The position numbers and the translations under genes were made by a program. From an uncultured Flavobacteriia bacterium (lineage in GTDB: Bacteria > Bacteroidota > Bacteroidia > Flavobacteriales_D > Crocinitomicaceae), in the NCBI GenBank assembly GCA_903928365.1, contig CAIYQV010000198.1, positions 1 to 9,167 of the forward strand: a stretch of 9,167 bases of DNA. Direction: 5' to 3'. The notes beneath the pieces were generated by a model. It did not search any database. It was not told the origin of the DNA and saw nothing but the letters and a program-made list of their open reading frames with translations. Below, in pieces: positions 1 through 7,331 of this stretch (its first letter is position 1; each line of letters starts with the position of its first letter).

Positions 1-774
1 GAAGCGATTAAAAATCAGACGACGAACGATTTTATCCATTTTTATCAGATGATCGATGTGTTGATCATTGATGATGTGCAGTTCTTCTCAGGTAAGGAAC
101 GTACGCAGGACGTGTTCTTCCACATTTTCAATCACTTGCACCAGAACGGAAAGCAAATCATTTTAACATCGGATAAGGCGCCGGTTGAAATGCAAGGAAT
201 GGAACAGCGTTTACTTTCCCGTTTTAAGTGGGGTCTTTCCGCAGATTTGGGCACACCGGATTTGGAAACTCGCATTGCAATTCTTGAAAAGAAAATGTAC
301 GGAAATGGTATCGAATTGCCGCGCGATGTGGTTGAATACCTTGCTTATTCGATCAATACCAACGTCCGTGAGATGGAAGGTGCGCTGAATACACTGCTTG
401 CACAAGCTTCATTGAACAAGAAGGCGATTACGCTTGAATTGGCTAAGCAAATGGTTGACAAATTCGTGAAGAATACAGCTCGCGAAGTTTCGATCGAATA
501 TATCCAGAAAGTGGTTTGCGATTACTTCGATCTTCCAATCGAAATGCTGAAATCCAAAACGCGTAAACGTGAAGTGGTACAAGCACGCCAGATTTCTATG
601 TACTTCTCTAAAAAGATGACAAAATCATCTTTGGCAAACATCGGTGCACATTGTGGAGGAAAAGACCACGCTACTGTTTTGCACGCTTGTCGTACGGTAA
701 TGAATCTTTCCGAAACCGATAAGCAGTTCAGAGGATACCTCGAAGAATTAGAGAAAAAATTGACGATTCAATAA
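1..774 (+). CDS. dnaA: Chromosomal replication initiator DnaA, 3' part (5' end outside window)
   Basis: DnaA is the AAA+ ATPase that binds DnaA boxes at oriC, melts the origin and loads the replicative helicase. The frame is open from base 1, so only the last 257 residues are visible and the N-terminal domains and Walker A are missing. Counting from the first visible residue: Walker B LIIDDVQFF at 21-29, the LLSRF arginine-finger region at 71-75, sensor II NVREMEG at 121-127, and DNA-binding domain IV from about 160 to 257. Domain IV carries the DnaA signature GGKDHATVLHA at 218-228 (E. coli has GGRDHTTVLHA). The gene ends in tandem TAA TAA codons and a hairpin terminator follows at once, so dnaA is the last gene of its transcript. 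The next gene is convergent. I see no frameshift. The ATG at 49 is internal (Met of the Walker B strand), not the real start. Identification is very secure. Confidence 0.97.
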   Translation, partial: EAIKNQTTNDFIHFYQMIDVLIIDDVQFFSGKERTQDVFFHIFNHLHQNGKQIILTSDKAPVEMQGMEQRLLSRFKWGLSADLGTPDLETRIAILEKKMYGNGIELPRDVVEYLAYSINTNVREMEGALNTLLAQASLNKKAITLELAKQMVDKFVKNTAREVSIEYIQKVVCDYFDLPIEMLKSKTRKREVVQARQISMYFSKKMTKSSLANIGAHCGGKDHATVLHACRTVMNLSETDKQFRGYLEELEKKLTIQ

Positions 775-778
775 TAAG

Positions 779-805
779 AAAGCCACCCGATGAGGTGGCT
801 TTTTT
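779..805 (+). terminator. Rho-independent terminator after dnaA
   Basis: Seven-bp stem AGCCACC (781-787) pairs with GGTGGCT (794-800), extended by two A-T pairs, with the loop CGATGA and a run of six T at 800-805. It begins four bases after the dnaA stop codon. The minus-strand hydrolase ends 35 bp away on the other side. Read that way the hairpin is followed only by an interrupted T tract (TTTCTTATTATT), so it may terminate both convergent transcripts, but less well in the minus direction. Confidence 0.9.
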
Positions 806-839
806 CGTTCAATGATTATAGGAATAATAAGCTTGCAAT

Positions 840-1739
840 TTAACTCTTGATGAAGTTGAGTATGGCATACAGGTAATTGGAATAACCCATCACGAATGGT
901 GTGTTCTCATGATCGCCACCCGGAACCCGCACCGCGGTTTTTGAAGCATGCGGGTATGCGTTGAAAACGACTTCACCATGCGTATGAATACTGAGATATG
1001 AATCTGCTTCACCATGGATCCAAAGAAATGGTGCTGTTGCCGTTTTAATTTCCTCTGCATTATCCACTTTTACATTCACAAAATAACTTGCCGGCATAGC
1101 CAATAATGCCGCATCTTGAACAAGAACTTCTGATGAGGCAAATGGAGCCTCTAAAATGAATTTGCCGGGTGCCAAAGCATATTCAGATGCATTTCCGGCG
1201 ACTTCACAAGTTGGTGCAGTTCCCAGGGAAAATCCAAAGAGGACGAGTCTGTCACTTGTCAAACCATTTGTTTTAAGCCAGTTCAATCCGGCATTTACTG
1301 AAGCATACATGTTGGATTCGGTAGGTGTGCCTTCAGATAAACCATAGCCCGGGTAATCGATCATCAATACTCCAAACCGGTGTTTGCCTCCCATGTTTGC
1401 ATAGAGTTTCTGCCGTGGCCAATAGAAGTCCATATGATCGGCCGTTCCGTGGCAGTACATGATGACCGTGTCTGTTGCAATTTCACTGAGTTCTCCTACA
1501 TAAATAGCAGCAATCTGTAATTCCTTGCCTTCGAAATTCATTGGAATCATGAATTTATGGATCAGACTGTCTTCAACGTGGTACTCATTTCCTACGTCCA
1601 GCGTTGTGCGACCGGTATAATTGTCTAACAGGTATGCTGTGATGCTGTTGTCATTACTGAAAAGAAAGTTGTCCAGCCTTTTTCTGCAGGAAAAAGCGAT
1701 AAGAACAATAGCAGTGATTAAAAATCCTTTTTTCATCAT
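840..1739 (-). CDS. Lipoprotein-anchored alpha/beta hydrolase (serine hydrolase)
   Basis: A 299-residue alpha/beta-hydrolase-fold protein. The N-terminus is a type II signal peptide (MMKKG, hydrophobic stretch 6-16, then FSC with lipid-attachment Cys18), so the enzyme should be tethered to a membrane outside the cytoplasm. Fold markers in order: HG loop H97-G98 (MYCHGTAD, usual oxyanion-hole position), DYPGYGLSEG at 128-137, nucleophile elbow G-F-S-L-G with Ser171, catalytic acid probably Asp246 (WIHGEAD) and His277 (GGDHENTP). The triad is therefore complete. The arrangement resembles the ABHD17/FrsA-like esterase and peptidase group, but the substrate (lipid, peptide or ester) cannot be told. 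It is the third gene of a lipoprotein operon. Its start overlaps the previous stop by one base (TAATG). A second ATG directly follows (1736), so MKKGF is an equally good start. No signs of decay. Confidence 0.85.
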   Translation of the reverse strand: MMKKGFLITAIVLIAFSCRKRLDNFLFSNDNSITAYLLDNYTGRTTLDVGNEYHVEDSLIHKFMIPMNFEGKELQIAAIYVGELSEIATDTVIMYCHGTADHMDFYWPRQKLYANMGGKHRFGVLMIDYPGYGLSEGTPTESNMYASVNAGLNWLKTNGLTSDRLVLFGFSLGTAPTCEVAGNASEYALAPGKFILEAPFASSEVLVQDAALLAMPASYFVNVKVDNAEEIKTATAPFLWIHGEADSYLSIHTHGEVVFNAYPHASKTAVRVPGGDHENTPFVMGYSNYLYAILNFIKS

Positions 1740-2440
1740 TACAATTTATACGTACAACCAAAAAAAGTTCCCAAAGCCCCTCGTTTTCCCAAAGGACTAA
1801 CGTAATCTACAACGATGTCTTGGTTAGAAGCATACGGCGCCAATAACTTGATTTCCAAAGTGAAATTCCATTTATTCCGTTCGAAAATGTGGCCAATCTG
1901 AGGGTTAAAGATCAGTCTGTTTTTTTGAGTCACATCATGTGCTCGCGTAGATTGCAATTCGAACCAGTTAGTAAAACCAAAATAGAAGGAATTGGTTTTT
2001 TGTTTTAGTTTTCCATTCTCTGTTTCTTTTGTCCATTTTTTATAATCGAAATAGTAATTCGCATCCAGTTGGGGCCAAACTTTTGCATTCTTTTCAAATA
2101 CATCGACCATAAAATTGACTCCGGGACTTACTGTAATTCCCATTCTGTTCAGAGAATCCCGCCAAAGAGATTGTGTGATACCCGCATCCATTTGAAAAAC
2201 ACCGAAAACAGCTGCTGTTGTATACCAGCTGCCATAAACCGTAGTATTCTTTCGTAAACCATAGCCATAACCCAGAGAAGTATGTGGAATAGGAATCACA
2301 GCGACTCCCGGAACATTGGTGAGAGCTCCTCCAAATGAGCCTGTGATAGCATGTTGTTTATACTCCAATGGTTTTACAAATCGGCTGGGAGCACAGGAAA
2401 CTAAAAGTGCAATAAGGCAAACGCAGAATAAATATTTCAT
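1739..2440 (-). CDS. Predicted lipoprotein, beta-rich, possible small outer-membrane barrel
   Basis: I do not recognise a named family. The 233-residue product begins with a clean lipoprotein signal peptide: MKYLF, a hydrophobic core, then LLVSC with Cys16 as the lipidation site. The rest has no catalytic motif. It is rich in alternating hydrophobic/polar segments and aromatic residues (for example LGYGYGL at 57-62 onward, TVYGSWYTTAAVFGVF at 67-82, NSFYFGFTNWFELQS at 150-164, WNFTLEIKLL at 191-200) and ends in a strand-like FFGCTYKL. That pattern suggests an 8- to 10-stranded beta barrel or similar beta structure, as in many small outer-membrane proteins of Bacteroidota; this is inference. 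The start codon overlaps the upstream lipoprotein stop as ATGA, and its own stop overlaps the hydrolase start as TAATG, so all three genes are probably translationally coupled. It may form the surface or pore partner of the lipid-anchored hydrolase. Confidence 0.7.
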   Translation of the reverse strand: MKYLFCVCLIALLVSCAPSRFVKPLEYKQHAITGSFGGALTNVPGVAVIPIPHTSLGYGYGLRKNTTVYGSWYTTAAVFGVFQMDAGITQSLWRDSLNRMGITVSPGVNFMVDVFEKNAKVWPQLDANYYFDYKKWTKETENGKLKQKTNSFYFGFTNWFELQSTRAHDVTQKNRLIFNPQIGHIFERNKWNFTLEIKLLAPYASNQDIVVDYVSPLGKRGALGTFFGCTYKL

Positions 2441-2994
2441 GGGTAGGGGAGATAATCAAATTGACAATTTCGAATTTTGAGGGTATCGGTATATCCGGTT
2501 CGGGTAAGATCAGCCTGCGTAAATCCGTTTACAGTCTTGTAAATCGAGTCATTGGATGAGATCGTTCGCACACCGTTGGAAGCATTCAAGTAAAATGTTC
2601 CGTTCAATTGAGTAAATGTACCATTTGGATCCAACAGGAAGGTTCCAATTTGAAGATTGTTTCCAAGATTGAATTTAACAACAAGTGAATCATTGGATGC
2701 GGTGAGGATATAATTCCCTGAATTTAAAACGATCGATTTACCAGACATTGAAAGGGGAGTTCCATTTATTTCCAGATATAGGGAGGGATGGTTAATTACT
2801 TCGCATGGGGGACATTTTCCTCCACAGTCTATTCCTGTTTCTCCTGCATCTACAAAACCGTTTGAACATTTATCAACTAGCGGTTCCTTTTCTTTGCACC
2901 CCAAAAAAATAGTTAACATTGTAAAAGCTAAAATAATCCGCACTTTCAATAGTGTATGTTGTTTTAAAGTTACAATTTTATTTTTTGCCTCCAT
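2437..2994 (-). CDS. Small lipoprotein with a DCGGxCxxC cysteine motif
   Basis: Family function unknown. With the ATG at 2994 the product has 185 residues. Hydrophobic segment 20-32 (IILAFTMLTIFLG) ends in lipobox Cys33. Just after it lies a short cysteine cluster, C43-SNGFVDAGETGIDCGG-C61-PP-C64, with Cys57 inside. This resembles a short DxxETGxDCGGxCxxC element I recall from surface and secreted proteins of Bacteroidota and other bacteria. The remaining ~120 residues are Thr/Asn/Ser-rich and beta-like. The start is uncertain. ATG 2994 leaves an unusually long 19-residue n-region, and the codon shares CATG with the divergent yigZ start. A TTG at 2949 would give the textbook signal peptide MKVR plus hydrophobic core (170 residues) and a free 43-bp spacer before yigZ. 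The longer ATG at 3051 overlaps yigZ by about 59 bp and is unlikely. First gene of a three-lipoprotein operon; its stop overlaps the next start (ATGA). Confidence 0.72.
   Translation of the reverse strand: MEAKNKIVTLKQHTLLKVRIILAFTMLTIFLGCKEKEPLVDKCSNGFVDAGETGIDCGGKCPPCEVINHPSLYLEINGTPLSMSGKSIVLNSGNYILTASNDSLVVKFNLGNNLQIGTFLLDPNGTFTQLNGTFYLNASNGVRTISSNDSIYKTVNGFTQADLTRTGYTDTLKIRNCQFDYLPYP
2965..2972 (-). promoter_or_regulatory. Candidate -7 box for the lipoprotein operon
   Basis: On the minus strand this reads TAACTTTA, matching TAnnTTTG at all but the last base. It lies 15 bp before the alternative TTG start at 2949 but inside the reading frame if ATG 2994 is used, so it favours the TTG start. 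No convincing -33 TTTG element is seen 19-21 bp upstream. Weak, position-based call. Confidence 0.3.
2979..2987 (+). promoter_or_regulatory. Candidate -7 box just before yigZ
   Basis: TATTTTTTG followed five bases later by the yigZ ATG. It matches TAnnTTTG with one extra T. The placement is similar to the perfect box before rimO (8620-8627). If used, the transcript would be leaderless or nearly so. There is no clear -33 element. Confidence 0.35.
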
Positions 2995-3610
2995 GCCCGA
3001 AATTGAGCATACGTATCGCACAATAAAGCAGCTTTGTACAGGGATGTACAAGGAAAAGGGCTCGAAATTTATTGCGTTGGCCGTTCCATGTTATTCTGAG
3101 GATGAAGTTAAAATGTATTTAGAGCAATGGCGCAAAGAGCATTATCAGTCTCGTCACCTCTGTTATGCTTACAGGCTTGGCTGGAAAAAGGACCGTTACC
3201 GTGCAAACGATGACGGAGAGCCAAATAATTCGGCAGGAGCTCCCATTTTGGGGCAAATCCAGTCTTTTGATCTAACGAATGTTTTGGTGGGTGTTGTACG
3301 TTATTTCGGTGGTACTAAACTGGGAGTAGGTGGATTGATTCAGGCTTATAAAACGGCCGCATATGAAGCATTAAATTCAGGGGAAATAGAAATTTGTGAA
3401 TTGAAACGTCATTTTAATGTGATTGTCAGTTTTACTGATTATGCCCATTTTATGCGTCAGGTAAAATGGTTGGGAATTGACCTTAAATCACAAGAGATTG
3501 CAGATAGCTATTCACTGGAAATTGCTTTATCCATTGAATCAACGGATGAATTTCTATCATTCATTTCTGAGAATGAGGCGTTAAAAATAACAGATCACGG
3601 AATTTATTAA
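2993..3610 (+). CDS. YigZ/IMPACT-family protein
   Basis: A 205-residue member of the YigZ family (E. coli YigZ is about 204 residues), with an N-terminal IMPACT/UPF0029 domain (about 1-125) and a C-terminal ferredoxin-like DUF1949 domain (about 138-205). Signature motifs are intact: RHLCYAY at 54-60, DDGEP at 73-77 followed by SAGAPIL at 80-86, and VVRYFGGTKLG at 101-111 with GGLIQAY. The eukaryotic homologue IMPACT controls translation through GCN1/GCN2. The bacterial role is not settled; links to ribosome or nucleic-acid binding have been suggested. I chose the ATG at 2993 because conserved YigZ sequence begins there and the length fits. An in-frame ATG at 2894 would add 33 atypical residues antisense to the lipoprotein gene. 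Its stop is one base from the next start (TAA-T-ATG), so it is probably co-transcribed and coupled with the peptidase. Confidence 0.92.
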   Translation: MPEIEHTYRTIKQLCTGMYKEKGSKFIALAVPCYSEDEVKMYLEQWRKEHYQSRHLCYAYRLGWKKDRYRANDDGEPNNSAGAPILGQIQSFDLTNVLVGVVRYFGGTKLGVGGLIQAYKTAAYEALNSGEIEICELKRHFNVIVSFTDYAHFMRQVKWLGIDLKSQEIADSYSLEIALSIESTDEFLSFISENEALKITDHGIY

Positions 3611-3611
3611 T

Positions 3612-4535
3612 ATGGAATTACTAAAACAACTTGTAGAGGTCCGAGGCGCCTCCAGCGACGAAAGCAGGGTGAAGGAGTTTATCTTGGAATATGTCAATCA
3701 ACATCAGCACGCATGGAAGGTTCAACCGATGCTCGTCCAAGGTCCGGAATTTCAAGATTGTCTGATCCTGGTTTTTGGTACTCCGAGAACAGCTATTTAT
3801 GCCCACATGGACAGTATCGGTTTCAGCGTGGGGTATGACAAAGAGCTCATTAAAATTGGTGGTCCTCGTACCATTGACGGGATGCAATTGGTTGGTTCAG
3901 ATAGTCAGGGAGAGATAGAAACCGAAATGATGGTGCTGGAAGATGAAGATGGTTCGCGTTCTTTGCAATATGTCTATGACAGAACGATCGATCGTGGTAC
4001 GATTCTGACGTTTAAACCTGATTTCAGGGAAACAGAAGAATTTGTTCAATCTCCCTATATGGACAATAGATTGGGGGTTTGGAATGCCTTGAAAGTTGCA
4101 TCCACATTGGAAAATGGCGCCATTGTTTTTTCAACCTATGAAGAACATGGAGGAAATACGGTAGGATTTTGCGCATCCTATCTTTTGAAGGAGTTTGGAG
4201 TTCGACAGGCACTTATTTCAGATATAACCTGGGTAACCCATGGCATCGTACATGGTGGCGGAGTTGCTATCTCCATGCGCGACAGTGGTTTGCCGCGAAG
4301 AAGTTACCTCGATAAGATCATTCAACTCGCCAGGCTTTCCGGGGTGGATTTTCAGTTGGAGGTTGAATCTGCAGGGGGTAGCGACGGTACGATGCTTCAG
4401 CGCTCAGATCTGCCAATTGACTGGTGTTTTATTGGAGCACCTGAAGATCATGTCCATACACCTGATGAAAAGGTCTTCAAGTATGACATTATGTGTATGG
4501 TGGAACTTTACCGTTACCTGATGAAGCATCTTTGA
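3612..4535 (+). CDS. M42-like cocatalytic-metal aminopeptidase
   Basis: A 307-residue cytosolic-type metallopeptidase (no signal peptide) of the MH clan, best fitting family M42 (glutamyl aminopeptidase/deblocking aminopeptidase, FrvX-like). Visible ligand and catalytic motifs in order: AHMDSIGF with His65 and Asp67, MDNRLG with bridging Asp151, TYEEHGG with general base Glu177 and metal ligand Glu178, SDITWV with Asp204, GGSDGT at 256-260, and EDHVHTPDE with His282. Every residue needed for two metals is present. It is shorter than typical M42 enzymes (about 340-360), and the motifs diverge (DNR for DDR, EEHG for EEVG), so it is either a divergent M42 or a close sister family. M42 enzymes trim N-terminal residues from short peptides and often form dodecamers. 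It starts one base after yigZ and is followed by corA after 30 bp, suggesting one transcript. No Shine-Dalgarno sequence is seen. Confidence 0.85.
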   Translation: MELLKQLVEVRGASSDESRVKEFILEYVNQHQHAWKVQPMLVQGPEFQDCLILVFGTPRTAIYAHMDSIGFSVGYDKELIKIGGPRTIDGMQLVGSDSQGEIETEMMVLEDEDGSRSLQYVYDRTIDRGTILTFKPDFRETEEFVQSPYMDNRLGVWNALKVASTLENGAIVFSTYEEHGGNTVGFCASYLLKEFGVRQALISDITWVTHGIVHGGGVAISMRDSGLPRRSYLDKIIQLARLSGVDFQLEVESAGGSDGTMLQRSDLPIDWCFIGAPEDHVHTPDEKVFKYDIMCMVELYRYLMKHL

Positions 4536-4554
4536 AATTAATGTATCTTCAACC

Positions 4555-4560
4555 AAAGGA
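4555..4560 (+). promoter_or_regulatory. SD-like ribosome binding site of corA
   Basis: AAAGGA lies five bases before the corA ATG. It is one of the few SD-like sequences next to a start in this window and supports the start at 4566. Confidence 0.4.
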
Positions 4561-4565
4561 TTCTT

Positions 4566-5600
4566 ATGGATACCCATCACGTTTGCCAGCTTTATAAATA
4601 TGATCCGGAATTCTTTCTGATCACCAAAGAGTCTCCTGCTTATTTTGCAGAAGAATTTGTAGAATCATCACTTGATTCTGATTTTGTTTCCTGGCTCAAT
4701 TTTCACAGTTTGGATGATAAGCCCAGTATTCAGCGTTTATGCGAACATTTGCAGGTAGATCTGTTAACGATGGAAGATATCTATGAGGAAAAGCGCAGAC
4801 CAAAATTAGAGGAGTATCCCAATTACCTCTTTTTTTCGGTTCGGTCAGCATTGCCTCCTCAAGGGAACGCAAATGAATTGGTTCTGGATCAGATCAGTTT
4901 TGTTCTTGGAAAACACTTTCTGATATCGTTTCAAAACAGAAGTTCTGATCACTTTCCGGATGTGCGCGATCGTATAGAGAAGAAAAGGGGTAAAATTCGG
5001 TTTAAAGGACCTGATTTCTTGCTGTTTCGGATGTTGGAGGCCATTATCGATAACTATTTTGAAGTGTTGGAAACCATTGGGGAATCCATTCAGCACCTGG
5101 AAAACAAGTTGATCCGAATGAATGATAGTGGCATTTTAAGGGCGATAGAAGAAGAAAAGCGCAAGTTGGTAGAATTAAGAAAAACCGTATTACCACTGAA
5201 GGATGTAACCTCACATTTAGAAAAGCTGGAAAGTGTTTATTTGAGTGCAGACAACCGACACTATTTTGCAGATTTGAAAGAGAATTGTCTTGCTGTACTG
5301 GAAGATGTAGATGCACATAAACAAATACTGGAAGGGATGTCGAACCTCTATTATGCAGTGCAGGGGCAACGAATGAATGAGATCATGAAAATGCTAACTG
5401 TAGTGAGTTCCATCTTCATTCCTTTAACATTTATCGCCGGTATATATGGGATGAATTTCGAATACATGCCTGAAATAAAAATGCCATACGGCTATGGTAT
5501 GATTCTCATCGTAATGGTATTGGTTGCTGCTGCAATGATTATTTATTTCATTCGAAAGGGCTGGTGGGGAAGTAAGAGAAAGAATCGAGATCTGATGTAG
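4566..5600 (+). CDS. corA: CorA-family magnesium/divalent cation channel
   Basis: CorA proteins are homopentameric inner-membrane channels for Mg2+ (also Co2+ or Ni2+) with a large cytoplasmic funnel. The 344-residue length fits the Thermotoga-type CorA (about 351). The N-terminal alpha/beta domain spans about 1-155. A long, charged helical stretch at about 160-270 forms the stalk helix (ENKLIRMN, EEEKRKLVELRKTVLPL). TM1 is at about 277-294, ending in the selectivity-filter signature Y-G-M-N (294-297), then a short acidic periplasmic loop (FEYMPEI). TM2 is at about 310-328, followed by the basic tail RKGWWGSKRKNR. All family hallmarks are present, so a working channel is expected. It is the last gene of the yigZ-peptidase-corA unit and is closed by a terminator 30 bp downstream. 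Specificity between Mg2+ and other metals cannot be fixed from sequence. No Mg2+-sensing leader is visible in the 30-bp gap. Confidence 0.94.
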   Translation: MDTHHVCQLYKYDPEFFLITKESPAYFAEEFVESSLDSDFVSWLNFHSLDDKPSIQRLCEHLQVDLLTMEDIYEEKRRPKLEEYPNYLFFSVRSALPPQGNANELVLDQISFVLGKHFLISFQNRSSDHFPDVRDRIEKKRGKIRFKGPDFLLFRMLEAIIDNYFEVLETIGESIQHLENKLIRMNDSGILRAIEEEKRKLVELRKTVLPLKDVTSHLEKLESVYLSADNRHYFADLKENCLAVLEDVDAHKQILEGMSNLYYAVQGQRMNEIMKMLTVVSSIFIPLTFIAGIYGMNFEYMPEIKMPYGYGMILIVMVLVAAAMIIYFIRKGWWGSKRKNRDLM

Positions 5601-5630
5601 CCTTGTATAAACATGTATTAGGTATCAAAC

Positions 5631-5661
5631 AAAAAAAGCGACCAATTGGCCGCTTTTTTTT
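5631..5661. terminator. Bidirectional terminator between corA and pckA
   Basis: Near-perfect inverted repeat: seven A plus AGCG-type stem (5631-5640) pairs with CGCT plus seven T (5651-5660). One A/C mismatch, then CC/GG, surround the loop AATT. The run of T on the plus strand (5654-5661) and the run of A on the left give T tracts in both directions. It therefore serves both corA, which ends at 5600, and pckA, which ends at 5678. Confidence 0.92.
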
Positions 5662-5677
5662 ATTTCCGGGTTCGTTC

Positions 5678-7294
5678 TTACTTCACCAAAACCTTTGGTG
5701 CAGCATTCAAAATATCCTGACTCGTTTCAGCAGCATATTTCTCGAAGTTCGTAACGAATTTGCTCGCTAAATTATTTGCCGTATCGTCATAGGCATTCTT
5801 ATCTGCCCAAGTGCTACGTGGATTCAATATCTCACTTGGAACACCTTCGCACGTGGTTGGCATCGCCAGATCAAAGATTGGCAATTTCTCATAGTTCACT
5901 GTATCTAGTTTACCTGTAAGAGCAGCGGTGATCATGGCACGTGTATAAGAAAGCTTCATGCGACTTCCAACCCCATAAGATCCACCTGTCCAACCGGTAT
6001 TGATTAACCATACATTGATATCTTTTCCTTCGAGCTTTTCACCAAGTAATTTGGCGTATTTCGCTGGGTGCAACGGCAAGAAAGCAGCTCCAAAACAGGC
6101 AGAGAAGGTTGTTGTTGGCTCGGTAATTCCTACCTCAGTACCTGCAACTTTTGCCGTGTAACCTGACATGAAGTGATACATGGCTTGCTCCTTCGTTAAT
6201 TTGGAGATCGGAGGCAATACACCAAACGCATCGGCTGTTAAAAAGAAAATATTCTTTGGGGCACTACCAATGGATGGAGTGGCAATATTGTCAATATGGT
6301 GAATCGGATAGGAAACGCGTGTGTTTTCCGTGATAGATCCATCTGTATAATCCGGAGTGGAAGTTCCGTCAAAGAATCCAATGTTCTCAAGGATTGCCCC
6401 GAATTTGATCGCATCATAGATCTGCGGCTCTTTCTCACGAGTCAAGTCGATGGTCTTCGCATAACATCCGCCTTCAAAATTGAACACAGAGTTCTCAGCC
6501 CATCCATGCTCATCGTCACCAATTAGACGACGATTAGGATCTGAAGAAAGTGTTGTCTTACCTGTTCCTGAAAGACCAAAGAACACGGCTGTATCGTTTG
6601 TTTCATTTCCAATGTTTGCAGAACAGTGCATAGAAAGTACATTTTTCTCATGTGGCAAAACATAGTTCAACACAGAGAAAATACCTTTCTTGATTTCTCC
6701 TGTATAACCTGTTCCACCGATGATGATCATCTTGCGTGTGAAGTTTAACACAGCAAAGTTGTGCTGACGTGTTCCATCTATAGCAGGATCTGCCATGAAT
6801 CCTGGAGCACATACGATGTGCCAGTCTGGTAAGAAAGATTCTAATTCGTTGTCCTCAGGACGAAGGAACATGTTATAGGCAAACATATTCGACCATGGAA
6901 ACTCAGTCACCACGCGAATATTCATTCGGAATTGTGGATCAGCACATGCAAACGCGTCACGCACATATACGTCACGTCCGTTCAAATAAGCTTTCATTCG
7001 GTTATACAACGCATCGAATTGAGATGTTGTAAACTTGATATTGATGTCACCCCACCAAACGGAATTTTCGGTGTTCTCATCATAAACTACGAATCGGTCC
7101 TTTGGGGAACGTCCCGTGAATTCTCCTGTTTCAATAGCAATTGCTCCAGTGTCTGTCAATACACCCTGTCCGTTGATAACAGTGTCCTCTACAAGCTCTG
7201 CAGGTGTAAGGTTCCAGAATTGTGTTCCAAGATGGTTAAGTCCGATGGACTCGTTAAGGTCGGCATGTTGACCATGTTTTCCAAATACGTTCAT
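5678..7294 (-). CDS. pckA: Phosphoenolpyruvate carboxykinase (ATP)
   Basis: Converts oxaloacetate and ATP to PEP, CO2 and ADP, the committed step of gluconeogenesis; in some anaerobes it runs in reverse. The 538-residue length matches E. coli PckA (540). All active-site elements of the ATP class are visible: GRSPKDR at 61-67 (oxaloacetate-binding Arg), YTGEIKKGIF at 197-206 with the Mn-binding Lys pair, SMHCSAN with His223, the P-loop G-LSGTGKTT at 240-248, kinase-2 LIGDDEHGW at 257-265 with Asp260, ENTRVSYP with Arg324, and INTGWTGG at 431-438. The ATP class, not the GTP class, is clear from the P-loop. It is the single gene between a shared terminator and a 152-bp upstream region. No SD is seen (AAAAAGAACGT before the ATG). 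That upstream region holds a -7-like box and an inverted repeat, the likely place for carbon-source control. No defects. Confidence 0.98.
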   Translation of the reverse strand: MNVFGKHGQHADLNESIGLNHLGTQFWNLTPAELVEDTVINGQGVLTDTGAIAIETGEFTGRSPKDRFVVYDENTENSVWWGDINIKFTTSQFDALYNRMKAYLNGRDVYVRDAFACADPQFRMNIRVVTEFPWSNMFAYNMFLRPEDNELESFLPDWHIVCAPGFMADPAIDGTRQHNFAVLNFTRKMIIIGGTGYTGEIKKGIFSVLNYVLPHEKNVLSMHCSANIGNETNDTAVFFGLSGTGKTTLSSDPNRRLIGDDEHGWAENSVFNFEGGCYAKTIDLTREKEPQIYDAIKFGAILENIGFFDGTSTPDYTDGSITENTRVSYPIHHIDNIATPSIGSAPKNIFFLTADAFGVLPPISKLTKEQAMYHFMSGYTAKVAGTEVGITEPTTTFSACFGAAFLPLHPAKYAKLLGEKLEGKDINVWLINTGWTGGSYGVGSRMKLSYTRAMITAALTGKLDTVNYEKLPIFDLAMPTTCEGVPSEILNPRSTWADKNAYDDTANNLASKFVTNFEKYAAETSQDILNAAPKVLVK

Positions 7295-7331
7295 ACGTTC
7301 TTTTTAAAAGCAAAAGCTTTGATTTGAGCCG

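Noticed and set aside
33..42. TTATCCATT, similar to a DnaA box (TTATCCACA)
   Set aside because: Only seven of nine bases match, it lies inside dnaA coding sequence, and a second such copy lies inside yigZ near 3528. There is no cluster, so no evidence for oriC in this window.
2894..2992. N-terminal extension of yigZ from the ATG at 2894
   Set aside because: The 33 extra residues are antisense to the lipoprotein signal peptide and unlike the YigZ family, whose conserved length fits the start at 2993.
2995..3051. N-terminal extension of the Cys-motif lipoprotein to 3051
   Set aside because: It would overlap yigZ coding by about 59 bp and place a long non-signal segment before the lipoprotein signal peptide.
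4240..4521. 93-codon plus-strand open frame inside the M42-like gene
   Set aside because: An alternate frame of a gene with all catalytic residues intact; no family features of its own.
6932..7327. 131-codon plus-strand open frame
   Set aside because: Antisense to the strongly conserved N-terminus of pckA, with no recognisable motif; a shadow of that gene.
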